DNA from: Stephanodiscus triporus
Lineage: Eukaryota; Bacillariophyta; Thalassiosirophyceae; Thalassiosirales; Thalassiosiraceae
Length of the DNA: 17,588 nt
Direction of reading: 5' to 3'
Assembly: GCA_036939755.1 (NCBI GenBank)
Contig: JALLAZ010000285.1
Coordinates: 1 to 17,588, forward strand
Part shown: piece by piece, positions 7,872 through 14,663 of the stretch
How the letters are laid out: each line of letters starts with the position of its first letter
How positions within the stretch are numbered: the stretch's first letter is position 1
Translations under genes and position numbers: made by a program
Notes under the pieces: model-generated
Databases searched by the model: none
Told to the model about the DNA's origin: nothing
The model's input: the letters and a program-made list of their open reading frames with translations, nothing else

Positions 7872-8006
7872 AGACGAGGCGGCCACGCCGTCGGCGGCGG
7901 CGTAGCGCCGGGTGCGAATGCGAGGGGCTCGTCCGGGCGCTGCTGAGAGCGATGCCGATCCGAGACGTAGAAGGCGGTGGCCCGCGAGTTTGGTCGACGG
8001 TATCAT
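6690..8006 (-). CDS. SURF1: SURF1-like cytochrome c oxidase assembly protein
   Basis: SURF1/Shy1 is an inner-mitochondrial-membrane factor needed to build cytochrome c oxidase. The 438 residues start with an Arg/Ser/Ala-rich mitochondrial presequence (1-40). TM1 is at about 73-88 and is followed by GTWQTRRYFEKLEMV (86-100), the family's W-Q-R-R-x-x-K-x-x-M/L signature. Next come YRRVRLRGEF (149-158), GYLVVTPFVI (197-206), VVWINRGWIP (283-292) and TVTLTAMESNTETGGTFAP (312-330). LLWMDRRAMEE (355-365) and HPYLFVEID (374-382) follow, and HAGYAFTWFGLSSAG (412-426) lies in TM2. The protein is longer than the usual ~300 residues because of low-complexity inserts: 11 Thr (46-56), a KTKTKTK run, a Gly run and 9 Asp (208-216). 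The ATG at 8004-8006 puts the presequence at the N terminus. No intron is needed. It is divergent with the histone gene. Confidence 0.92.
7355..7386. repeat. Imperfect (GTC)n microsatellite coding for an Asp run in SURF1
   Basis: Triplet repeat GTCGTCGTC... with one CAT interruption. On the minus strand it encodes nine consecutive Asp inserted in the domain after GYLVVTPFVIS. Confidence 0.8.
7840..7872. repeat. (GTC)11 microsatellite coding for Thr11 in the SURF1 presequence region
   Basis: Eleven perfect GTC/GAC-type triplets, read on the minus strand as ACG codons (Thr 46-56), between the presequence and TM1. Confidence 0.85.
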
Positions 8007-8060
8007 GGTGAGGCGTGCGGCGTCCCCCCGTCCGGCTGTTCAGAAGAGAGGTTGTTGAGG

Positions 8061-8088
8061 CTTGAGTCGTGAGTCTTGAGTCGCGAGT
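8061..8088. promoter_or_regulatory. Tandem 14-nt repeat in the SURF1/H2B divergent promoter
   Basis: CTTGAGTCGTGAGT is followed directly by CTTGAGTCGCGAGT (one mismatch), 55-82 nt upstream of the SURF1 ATG. The TGAGTC core resembles bZIP half-sites, but regulatory function is only inferred from position and repetition. Confidence 0.35.
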
Positions 8089-8336
8089 TATCCTCCACGG
8101 TGGCGGAAGAATTTTGGCGGGGTCACAGGCGACGACCCAAGACATGACACCAAAGACGCGCCATCTTTTGTTGGGAACACCGAGCAACTTTTTTGTTGAC
8201 ATGACGTGCAACTCACTCTCATGCAACATCATACCATTTCGCCTGTGGTACCATAATATCATCATGATCCACCTTCACCATAGCTTCCAATGCTGGGCAA
8301 CAATGCTATCTAGAGTATCATTTTTTCGCATGCGCG

Positions 8337-8346
8337 CATATATATC
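8337..8346 (+). promoter_or_regulatory. Candidate TATA box of the H2B gene
   Basis: CATATATATC lies 106-115 nt upstream of the H2B ATG in the divergent 8007-8451 spacer. Distance and composition fit a core promoter with a leader of about 70-80 nt. Confidence 0.4.
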
Positions 8347-8451
8347 AGGTGAACCATAATCTACCATAATTCGCCCAACAACGACAGCAACAACAACCTA
8401 ACTCACGAAAAGAAAGTTCCCTCGACCAACAAAAATAATAATTAATCGATC

Positions 8452-9083
8452 ATGCCAACCTCGACCAAGAAGACCCCCCCGCCCGCCAAGGCCGTCAAGT
8501 CCGCCGCCGATCCTAAAGTCGCGAAGAAGAGGAAGTCGAAGTCGAAGTCGAAGTCGCCAAGGCTCAACTTCAGCACCTACATCTATCGCGTCCTGAAGGA
8601 GGTAAGTCGCTTTTCGTCGTGCGCCCATTTCGACCGCCGTGCGCCTTTCGTGCCGGTAGGTGTGCTTTACATTGGCGAAAAACCGCACCCCACGTCCCCC
8701 CCCCCCGACGACGTCCGCTCATCATTTCCCCCCCCTTCCCACCCCCTACAATTCGACAATTCGTCGCGTACGGTGCGCGCGCGCGAAACGACGCGAACGG
8801 ATGGCAGACCCATCCCACCATCGGCATCACGAAAAAATCCATGGGCATCATGAACGACTTCTGCATCGACATGATGGAGAGGCTCGCGACGGAGGCGAAG
8901 CAGGACCTCTCGATATCTGGGGGTGAGAAGACGCTGCGGGAATGGCACTTCAACACCGCGACGAAGCTCGTGCTACCGGGCGAGCTGAAGAAGCACGGGA
9001 TCGGCGAGGGGACCAAGGCCGTGCGCAATTACGCGATGAACAAGCCGAAGACGACGACCAAGAAGTCCAGCCCCAAGTTGTAG
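8452..9083 (+). CDS. Divergent histone H2B with one intron (exons 8452-8601 and 8808-9083)
   Basis: Core nucleosome subunit that pairs with H2A. Exon 1 gives a Lys/Pro-rich tail with KSKSKSKS and then the start of the fold, FSTYIYRVLKE. The donor GTAAGT at 8602 and acceptor GGCAG ending at 8807 give a 206-nt phase-0 intron. Exon 2 resumes THPTIGITKKSMGIMNDF and ends KLVLPGELKKHGIGEGTKAV plus a basic tail. The spliced product is 141 residues. IYRVLKE, HP-IGI, MGIMN-F, LPGEL-KH and EGTKAV are H2B hallmarks. The part between helix 2 and LPGEL (EAKQDLSISGGEKTLREWHF) does not match canonical H2B: the YNKR loop and the T-SREIQTAV stretch are replaced, with one extra residue. That and the intron point to a variant rather than a bulk replication histone. 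The two reading frames are joined by splicing, not by a frameshift error. Confidence 0.9.
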
Positions 9084-9105
9084 TGAATTTTTTTTGTTCT
9101 TCTTC

Positions 9106-9128
9106 GTGACGATGGGGAAAATCGTCGC
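9106..9128 (+). other. 3' UTR hairpin of H2B (candidate processing element)
   Basis: GACGAT at 9108-9113 pairs perfectly with ATCGTC at 9121-9126 around the loop GGGGAAA, extendable to 8 pairs with one G-T. It starts 23-25 nt after the stop codon, where replication-type histone mRNAs carry their stem-loop, but the sequence does not match the animal histone stem-loop consensus. Confidence 0.4.
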
Positions 9129-9155
9129 CCAACAAACGATCTCGGGGAGATGAGG

Positions 9156-9173
9156 CGACTGGTTTTCTAGTCG
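9156..9173 (+). other. Second 3' UTR hairpin of H2B, TTTT loop
   Basis: CGACTGG-TTTT-CTAGTCG: seven pairs including one G-T, with a four-T loop. The stem and loop sizes resemble a histone-type stem-loop (6 bp, 4-nt U-rich loop), although the stem bases differ from the metazoan consensus. Centred about 80 nt after the stop. Confidence 0.4.
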
Positions 9174-9566
9174 GAGAGGTGAATGTCCCTTTTTGGAATT
9201 AGGTTGGAATGTATGCACTGGGGCATCCACTCGATTATCTCTTACCTGTTAATACTATTCTAATGCATTTTTATCGACTCAGGTTTTTCACTCTATTGAT
9301 GTTGGATGGAGATTGGGTCATGGAACTACTTATTCCAATGGCTCTGGAGAAGAGTTGTTCGTTTGCTGAGCATGTTGTGCGAGGATGTCCCTTCCCTGCT
9401 AGTAGTGGACGTACAGCATCTGAAGCTTTCAAATATCAAATAGCAGACACTTCTATAATCACCGATTTTCATTCAACACAGATGCGAGCCATAAATGTCC
9501 CTTCACCAAATTGTGAATGATCCCATCGCCATCAGACAACTGCTGATCAATCTCACTCATAAGATG

Positions 9567-9627
9567 ACAGCAGCAGCAGCAGTAACAACAACAATACCAA
9601 CAACAACGGCAACAGCAAGGGCGCATG
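9567..9627. repeat. CAG/CAA-type trinucleotide repeat
   Basis: CAGCAGCAGCAGCAG followed by imperfect AACAACAAC and CAACAACAAC runs, in non-coding DNA between H2B and the four-pass membrane gene. Confidence 0.75.
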
Positions 9628-9849
9628 CATGGGAGGCAGAAATGCAGTGATTTTCAACATAAACAATGTATCATATTAATTAATATACGTCCAACAGATG
9701 AACGTCTTTGTTGAATGTTGGCGAGCTCCGACCAAAGCTTGTTCACATCCGAATCAGTAACAAGGCATCATACATATATCTAACACGAAGCTCTCCCCGT
9801 CCATGAAAACTCGAAGTTCCTTCTTTTATTTCATTCGCCGAATTTTCGA

Positions 9850-10995
9850 TCAACTCATTTGAATGTACGACCCCCCCCCCCCGTCCTCGCCTTCGTCACC
9901 ATTTCCCCCACCTCTACTGCCATTTTTACCCGCCTTCTTGGGGGGGGGGCTCTTCTCCTTCGTTCCGCCGTGCAACATCCACCTCTCGTAAAATTTCCAC
10001 CGTATCCAGTTCCCAAGAATCGACACCGCGGGGAATACGCCCCCGACGACGATCCAAAACGCCAATCGCGCCGTCTCCGCGTCCTCGTCGACGTACGCGT
10101 CGTCGACGACACGTACGCGATCGACGACGTAATAGCTCGCTAGGACGAGGAAGCAAACCCAGAAGATCGCGACGGCCAATACGCCCCGGCCGCGATCGCG
10201 TCGCCGCAGGATGGCGTTCCCGTCGCTCCCGTCGTCGTCGATGTCGTCGTCGATGTCGTCGTCCTCGCCCTCCCCCCCCACCCGGGACGGCAATCCGACG
10301 TACTTGGCGAAGCTCGCCCAGTCGGCCTCCAAATCCGCCTTGGGCTGCCCCGAGTACGGATATTTCGGCAATACGAGTACGCTGATCCTCTCCCGGGGAT
10401 ATCGGTGGTACACGCGCACCCTCTTGGTGACGATCCCGGCGAGCTGCGGTTGGCCCCCCCCCCCGCCGCGACGACGGCGCTCCTCGTAGTCGCACGCGGG
10501 GTGATTCGCCACGCGCCCGAGGTCGTACACGACGTGGCCGTAGTTGTTCCGGAGCGCGAATCCGTTCATGACCCACCCGCGCAGACGGAGGAGGGAATCC
10601 CCGACGGCGGCCCGCATCGTCGTCGTCGTCGTCGCAGTCGTCGTCCTGCTCCCGCCTTGGTCGTGGTAACTCTCCTCGTATTTAACGTCCCCCAGAACGA
10701 CGATGCCGTCCTTCTCGTACCGCGCGCTCAATCCCCGTCGCATCGGCACGAACCACAGCATGTAAACGACCAGGCACCCGAACGGCGGCAGCGTGGCGAG
10801 GTAAACGTACAGTATGTCCGTCAGCCGTATGCGATCGTCGGCGTACCTTGGATTGCTCGGATCCGCGATCGACGGACGCTCGTGCGCGAGGTAGAGGAAG
10901 TAGAGGTACACGCACAGCAATGGCACGGTCATGAGCAGGAATTGCAGGATCGAGCCGGAGGGCATGGCGAGGAGCGGGACGTTGGCCTCGGGCAT
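9850..10995 (-). CDS. Four-pass membrane protein of unknown function
   Basis: The 381 residues start at ATG 10993-10995, preceded on this strand by a run of 13 A. Hydrophobic segments are at about 15-36, 60-84, 271-291 and 309-330, giving a 2+2 layout. They bracket a soluble domain of about 185 residues with RGLSARYEKDGIVVLGDVKY (87-106), GFALRNNYGHVVYDLGR (145-161), KRVRVYHRYPRERISVLVLP (191-210) and YPYSGQPKADLEADW (212-226). A strand-rich domain between membrane pairs recalls DUF3592-type proteins, but that is only an impression. The texture suggests a conserved protein, probably diatom-specific; no catalytic motif is seen. Inserts of Thr (118-125), Gly (177-181) and Asp (245-255) are low-complexity. 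Two homopolymers (C-run about 9872-9884, G-run about 9941-9950) lie in the last 40 codons, so the exact C terminus depends on their length. Confidence 0.75.
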   Translation of the reverse strand: MPEANVPLLAMPSGSILQFLLMTVPLLCVYLYFLYLAHERPSIADPSNPRYADDRIRLTDILYVYLATLPPFGCLVVYMLWFVPMRRGLSARYEKDGIVVLGDVKYEESYHDQGGSRTTTATTTTTMRAAVGDSLLRLRGWVMNGFALRNNYGHVVYDLGRVANHPACDYEERRRRGGGGGQPQLAGIVTKRVRVYHRYPRERISVLVLPKYPYSGQPKADLEADWASFAKYVGLPSRVGGEGEDDDIDDDIDDDGSDGNAILRRRDRGRGVLAVAIFWVCFLVLASYYVVDRVRVVDDAYVDEDAETARLAFWIVVGGVFPAVSILGNWIRWKFYERWMLHGGTKEKSPPPKKAGKNGSRGGGNGDEGEDGGGGSYIQMS

Positions 10996-11504
10996 GGCTT
11001 TTTTTTTTTTTCGCTCTCGCTCGATCGTTACTTTTGCACAGGTGCCCTCGCGCGATGGATTGTTTTGTTTAATTAGAGTAATATATTATTGTATTGTTAG
11101 ATGGGCACTACACTGCCTGCCATGCAGTTCAACAACGGTCTATTGTTATTATATGGATGATATCTATCGGCATTCTCACATGCAAATCGTGCTATTTCAT
11201 TTTTTGTCTTGGGGGGGGGGCGCGGGGTTCGGTTCCTCTCTGGAACTTTTCGCCTCAGCGAGAAAAGTTCAACGGGATTCAAATAATTTTTCTCTCTCTC
11301 TCTTTCGTACCGGTGGAGGCAGGCCAGACGCCTGAGCGCAGGCTTGCGCCAATCCCAAACACAGTTGGGACATAAAGAGAGGCTCGGATGATGAGTGATG
11401 GAGAATGATGGGGGAGAGTGAAATAGAAATATCATATCCGTCCCTCTAACCAAGACCCACGTCCTCCTTAACCACCAGCACCATAACCCCCCTTGCATTT
11501 GATA
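10996..11504. promoter_or_regulatory. Divergent promoter region between the two membrane-protein genes
   Basis: The 509-nt AT-rich spacer holds T13 (10999-11011), G10 (about 11210-11219), a TC run (11290-11303) and a short hairpin GCCTG-AGCG-CAGGC (about 11330-11343). No TATA box is convincing on either strand. Open frames here are short or lack an ATG. Confidence 0.35.
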
Positions 11505-12275
11505 ATGTATATGAACAATTACAACGGCGTTCCCGATACAATTTCCATCGTCGAGGGCGGACACCTCGAACTCGAGGGCGAAAGTTCACTCTCTCCCCTT
11601 CTCCTTCGGGGCGGCGGCGGGGGTAGAGGCGCCGACGATCCGACACCGTACACGCCGGAAACAGTCGTCGTGCGTAACCCCCTGCCCGACGGATCCATCG
11701 CCGTCGAGGCGAGCACCACGACCCCTCGATCGAACGGTTATCGCGACGTTAGGGTGGAACACTTCGTCGTGCCATCGTCGAATGCCGCGTCGGTCGGGTA
11801 TTTCTCGCAAGTCCCGATTCCAGATTATCTCACGCGGGTGGAATACCGTGTCCTATCGCCCGATTGGGTGTCGGAACATGTCGACTGCGACGACATCGAC
11901 GATGACGATGTGTTCTCGACGGGATACTTTTCGCAGTCCTCGTTCGACAGCGCCGACGTCACGTCCATTTTGAGGGGTCACGTCGATTTCGAGGATGACG
12001 CATTTTCCAGCTCCTGCTCCCGAACGAGACAACGCAGGCGAAGGCGTCGCATTTTCATCGGGGCGGTGCTCTTCTTCCTCGTTGTTATTATCGGCGCCGC
12101 ATTCACTCGGAGCTCAAGACGCCACAATAATAATCGAAATTCACAAGAAGACGAGTATGCGAAAGCTGATGACAAGATATCAAATGCTACTTCATCTGAT
12201 GCATCGATGCCTCCGAATAGAACGAATGTGACTGACAATCGAAGTGATATCCCTCTCCTTTCTACGCATATGTAG
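11505..12275 (+). CDS. Single-pass (type II-like) membrane protein of unknown function
   Basis: First ATG in frame is 11505 (a second is two codons on); 256 residues. The acidic N-terminal part (1-175) has GYFSQVP (98-104) and GYFSQSS (140-146), a short repeated motif, and the run DDIDDDD (129-135). RTRQRRRRRR (173-182) directly precedes the only hydrophobic segment, IFIGAVLFFLVVIIGAAF (183-200). By the positive-inside rule the N-terminal 180 residues are cytosolic. The remaining 56 residues would be lumenal or extracellular, which fits three N-glycosylation sequons (NAT 227, NRT 238, NVT 241). I do not recognise a family. The gene is convergent with the SAM-like gene (196-nt gap). The absence of other domains and the repeat-rich texture make it a likely lineage-specific protein; the single clean ATG-to-stop frame supports a real gene. 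Confidence 0.65.
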   Translation: MYMNNYNGVPDTISIVEGGHLELEGESSLSPLLLRGGGGGRGADDPTPYTPETVVVRNPLPDGSIAVEASTTTPRSNGYRDVRVEHFVVPSSNAASVGYFSQVPIPDYLTRVEYRVLSPDWVSEHVDCDDIDDDDVFSTGYFSQSSFDSADVTSILRGHVDFEDDAFSSSCSRTRQRRRRRRIFIGAVLFFLVVIIGAAFTRSSRRHNNNRNSQEDEYAKADDKISNATSSDASMPPNRTNVTDNRSDIPLLSTHM

Positions 12276-12471
12276 ATGCATTCTTACTAGACACGTTATG
12301 GCTCAACTGATTAAAATAATATAGCACTAGTTGTTAATTTGGAAGACAAAAGCGACAATGAGTGCATCTTGGTCCTAACATTCATGTTCAACAAGTATAG
12401 TAATGGAACAGTTTACCAACCGAGTAAGCTCTAACACCAACATGTTACGCAATCAGTGCCGGGCATGTGTT

Positions 12472-13230
12472 TCACTTGTCACAGTCGCAAAATATCCAGG
12501 ACGCAAACCTTGTAACCCAATCCGAATGCGACTGCTGCTCTCCCAGCTTTTGTAACTTTTTTCTCAAGCTAGGGAGATCGGAGTAAAATCTTCTCTCCCA
12601 GTCGGCTGGTATGAGAGTTTCGCCCCCTTTCCTGTGGCCGTGCTTGTTCCTGGGTTTAACGGCGCCGTCGTCGTTCTCGATACCTTCGTGCATGTAAGAA
12701 GGCGGTCGTACAGGAATTCCATCCTTTCCTAAATTCCCAGTATCCGCCAGTGATCGCACCCACGAGAGCAGGACTCTTAATTTTCGTTGCTGCAGGGGGC
12801 ATATCGGCCTACCCATACGGGCCTGGGTTCGCACTAAATCGTCGAAGTCTTCGTTAGTCATCAGTGAGAAATCCTCCAATTTCGTAGCGTCGAATATCCT
12901 CAGTGCATACCTCGATTGTTCCGCGATGCCGAATTCGTCGCAGATGAGCTTCACGTCGTGGCGCAATCGCGGCGGCTCCGTCGCTTGCGGCGTTCGCTTC
13001 TCGTCACTTCGATTCGACGGAGTTTTACTATGAGAAAGTTTCGCCTCCTTCGCGGTGGGTTCGATGCGGGCGCGGGCATTCGTCCCAAACTGCGTGGAAA
13101 TGTTTCGGGGGGTGATGGCAGTTCTGCCTCGGAGGTCAGAACGTGACAGAACCGAACCCTTGCTAGCAATAGACGCATTCCCTTTGTCGCCGCCATTGTT
13201 TTTCTTTTTCGGCAGAAAAAAATGCGACAT
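12472..13230 (-). CDS. Protein with a SAM-like module and a basic N-terminal region
   Basis: I take ATG 13228-13230 (MSHFFLPKKKN) as the start, giving 252 residues. Residues 1-90 are basic and low-complexity. Residues 92-160 form a compact helical module, VKLICDEFGIAEQSRYALRI...LEDFSLMTNEDFDDL, followed by RTQARMGRPICPLQQRKL (134-151), resembling SAM-type domains (L..F..L...D...LG.....R..L). The C terminus has DWERRFYSDLPSLRKKLQKLG and ends CDCDK. SAM-type modules mediate protein-protein contacts; no enzyme motif is visible. The frame stays open upstream to 14115, but that part runs antisense through the Fuseless-like gene and its promoter, so I treat it as chance. An intermediate ATG at 13540, with a hydrophobic stretch after it, cannot be ruled out. 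Product function unknown. Confidence 0.6.
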   Translation of the reverse strand: MSHFFLPKKKNNGGDKGNASIASKGSVLSRSDLRGRTAITPRNISTQFGTNARARIEPTAKEAKLSHSKTPSNRSDEKRTPQATEPPRLRHDVKLICDEFGIAEQSRYALRIFDATKLEDFSLMTNEDFDDLVRTQARMGRPICPLQQRKLRVLLSWVRSLADTGNLGKDGIPVRPPSYMHEGIENDDGAVKPRNKHGHRKGGETLIPADWERRFYSDLPSLRKKLQKLGEQQSHSDWVTRFASWIFCDCDK

Positions 13231-13746
13231 CGTAGAGACGCGATGACGTTTAGTGTAGACAATCGGTCGACCAAGCCACCGAGACCTAGCCTCTAGGCAA
13301 CGATGATTTGAGTCGCCTCCACAAATAAAACAGAAAGCTCGCCGCTGGCAAGTGCACAAGGCGCGCGACCCAAAAATGGCTGCGACTGGTTTTCTCCTTC
13401 CTCCCATCCAGCCGGCCGCCGATATGATAGGTAGATAGAGTACTTGAATTCCTCTGTTCGTAAGTGCAAAACAATACATGGTACCAGAGACTAAAAAAGT
13501 GAACGTACCAAGGGCCACGTCGTCATAAAAGTTCTTCATGAGTTTTCGGGGGAAGAACAATGACAATGCATGCACGCAAGTCGCCACACCAACATAAACC
13601 AACACAGCACCAACACCACGTTTCGCATCGCATCGCACACCTGAACCATAATTATAACACAACCAAACGAACGCAGCCAAGGCAAGGCTCTGGGAGATCG
13701 CCGTCGTCCCAAGCAAGGATAATAGTAGTTCGCCTCGCCATTCGCC
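13231..13746. promoter_or_regulatory. Divergent promoter region (SAM-like gene and Fuseless-like gene)
   Basis: The 516 nt between two outward-facing ATGs. There is no strong TATA box. It is open on the minus strand but the translation lacks family resemblance. The plus-strand ATG at 13747 sits in a good context, GCCATGGCG. Confidence 0.35.
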
Positions 13747-14541
13747 ATGGCGATGATGATGACGATATTCTCCTCGTCCACCCTCCCCGTCCAGGTCGCC
13801 ACGGGCGTGCTCTGCGCCTCCTACTGGCGAGGCGCGTGGTACATCCTCGACCACACCCTCTTTCCCGAAGACCGTCTCCTCTCCGGCGCGGCGTCGCTCG
13901 CGTCCGGCTCGATCCTGCTCGGCATGAAGCAGTACATTATAAGTCCGTCGTACAACGGCACGAAGCGACTCGTGCGCCTCCTCCCACCTCCCACGTCGAC
14001 GTCGTTGCGGCGGCATTACATCAAGACGAATCGATTCATCGTGCTCTACGGCATCGCGTCGGGTTGCATACTCGTGTGGAGAGGGACGTGGCTCCTTTGG
14101 GACGAGGCCGCGCACGCCACGGCCGACGCCATCGCTTCCTACGGGCGTCGTGGCTGGTCGTCGTCGTCGTCGTTGGCGGCGTCGTCGTCGTCGTCGTCAT
14201 CGCCATCGGCGCAAGCGGCGCCGAACGCCATGATCGCCACGGCCGCCATAACGACGAAATCCCCACCCAACCACCACCATCCCGATCATCATCATCATCA
14301 TCATCACGATATTCACCACGGCGAGTCCACCGTGACTCAGCACGAGGACATGGAGGGAAACGCCCTCTTCTACTCCGGCATCGCGTCTCACGTATTCGCG
14401 ACGGCCGGACTGCTGCTCATGGGACGGTTCGCGTGCGTCATGGCCCCGCCCGCGAACGTCACCATGGTTCGCGATTGCTTCATACACGGCGAGGGGAAGC
14501 TGTTCGCGAAGGCCGCGAGGAAATTCGCGTCCCACTCGTAG
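13747..14541 (+). CDS. Fuseless-like multi-pass membrane protein
   Basis: The 264 residues have hydrophobic segments at about 12-36, 44-65, 97-117 and 208-232. The tell-tale is WRGAWYILD (27-35) and, about 84 residues later, WRGTWLLWD (111-119). Each follows a hydrophobic run, so the N-terminal half is an internal duplication. The W-R-G-x-W-x-x-x-D signature is what I associate with the Fuseless family, named after a Drosophila presynaptic membrane protein; its role in a diatom is unknown. Between TM3 and TM4 lie a Ser run (138-152, TCG repeats) and a His-rich stretch (HHHPDHHHHHHHDIHH, 176-191), a possible metal-binding loop or merely CAT-repeat expansion. The last part (GRFACVMAPPANVTMVRDCF) is unlike repeat DNA and probably functional. 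It is divergent with the SAM-like gene. Family call moderate. Confidence 0.7.
   Translation: MAMMMTIFSSSTLPVQVATGVLCASYWRGAWYILDHTLFPEDRLLSGAASLASGSILLGMKQYIISPSYNGTKRLVRLLPPPTSTSLRRHYIKTNRFIVLYGIASGCILVWRGTWLLWDEAAHATADAIASYGRRGWSSSSSLAASSSSSSSPSAQAAPNAMIATAAITTKSPPNHHHPDHHHHHHHDIHHGESTVTQHEDMEGNALFYSGIASHVFATAGLLLMGRFACVMAPPANVTMVRDCFIHGEGKLFAKAARKFASHS
14158..14306. repeat. Two trinucleotide microsatellites coding for Ser and His runs
   Basis: TCG repeats (about 14158-14203) encode the Ser run and CAC/CAT repeats (about 14268-14306) the His-rich loop of the Fuseless-like protein. Confidence 0.8.
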
Positions 14542-14562
14542 TAACGAGCGGTAGATGGGCGG

Positions 14563-14584
14563 CGTGCGCGCGCGCGTGTGTGTG
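14563..14584. other. Alternating CG/TG run, Z-DNA-prone
   Basis: CGTGCGCGCGCGCGTGTGTGTG is 22 nt of almost strict pyrimidine-purine alternation, 22 nt after the Fuseless-like stop codon. Confidence 0.55.
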
Positions 14585-14647
14585 GGGTGGGTGAGTGGGA
14601 GCGAGTGCGGATGGGAAGGGAGGGAACGAGGGGCGAGGTGGAATGGA

Positions 14648-14663
14648 GGGAGGGAGGGAGGGG
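14648..14663 (+). other. G-quadruplex-type tract
   Basis: GGGAGGGAGGGAGGGG: four G-tracts with single-A loops, a pattern known to fold very stably, inside a longer G/A-rich region (14581-14664). Confidence 0.65.

Larger units (their letters stand above)
9084..9849. other. Long convergent spacer after H2B
   Basis: Holds two hairpins just after the H2B stop (listed separately), a plus-strand ATG-initiated frame of 103 codons at 9209-9520 with no resemblance to a known family, and a CAG/CAA-rich block. I do not call the 103-codon frame a gene because its composition is that of the surrounding AT-rich DNA and it would start inside the probable H2B 3' UTR. Confidence 0.4.

Noticed and set aside
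6771..7946. Plus-strand open frame of 391 codons opposite SURF1
   Set aside because: Arg-rich shadow of the GC-rich, triplet-repeat SURF1 gene; no family resemblance, and SURF1 signatures on the other strand explain the region.
7375..8265. Second minus-strand frame of 296 codons overlapping SURF1
   Set aside because: Low-complexity Arg/Asp shadow frame over the same triplet repeats, with no conserved block.
9209..9520. Plus-strand ATG frame of 103 codons after H2B
   Set aside because: AT-rich, no recognisable motif, and would begin inside the probable H2B 3' UTR; mentioned in the spacer entry instead.
9567..9627. CAG/CAA array as a possible CRISPR or satellite array
   Set aside because: It is a simple imperfect trinucleotide repeat with no unique spacers.
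13231..14115. Upstream extension of the SAM-like gene to 547 codons
   Set aside because: Runs antisense through the Fuseless-like coding sequence and the divergent promoter; the translation there lacks conserved texture. Kept as a start-site uncertainty only.
13560..14594. Plus-strand frame of 344 codons overlapping the Fuseless-like gene
   Set aside because: His/Arg-rich out-of-frame shadow; the WRGxW blocks and membrane segments are in the other frame.
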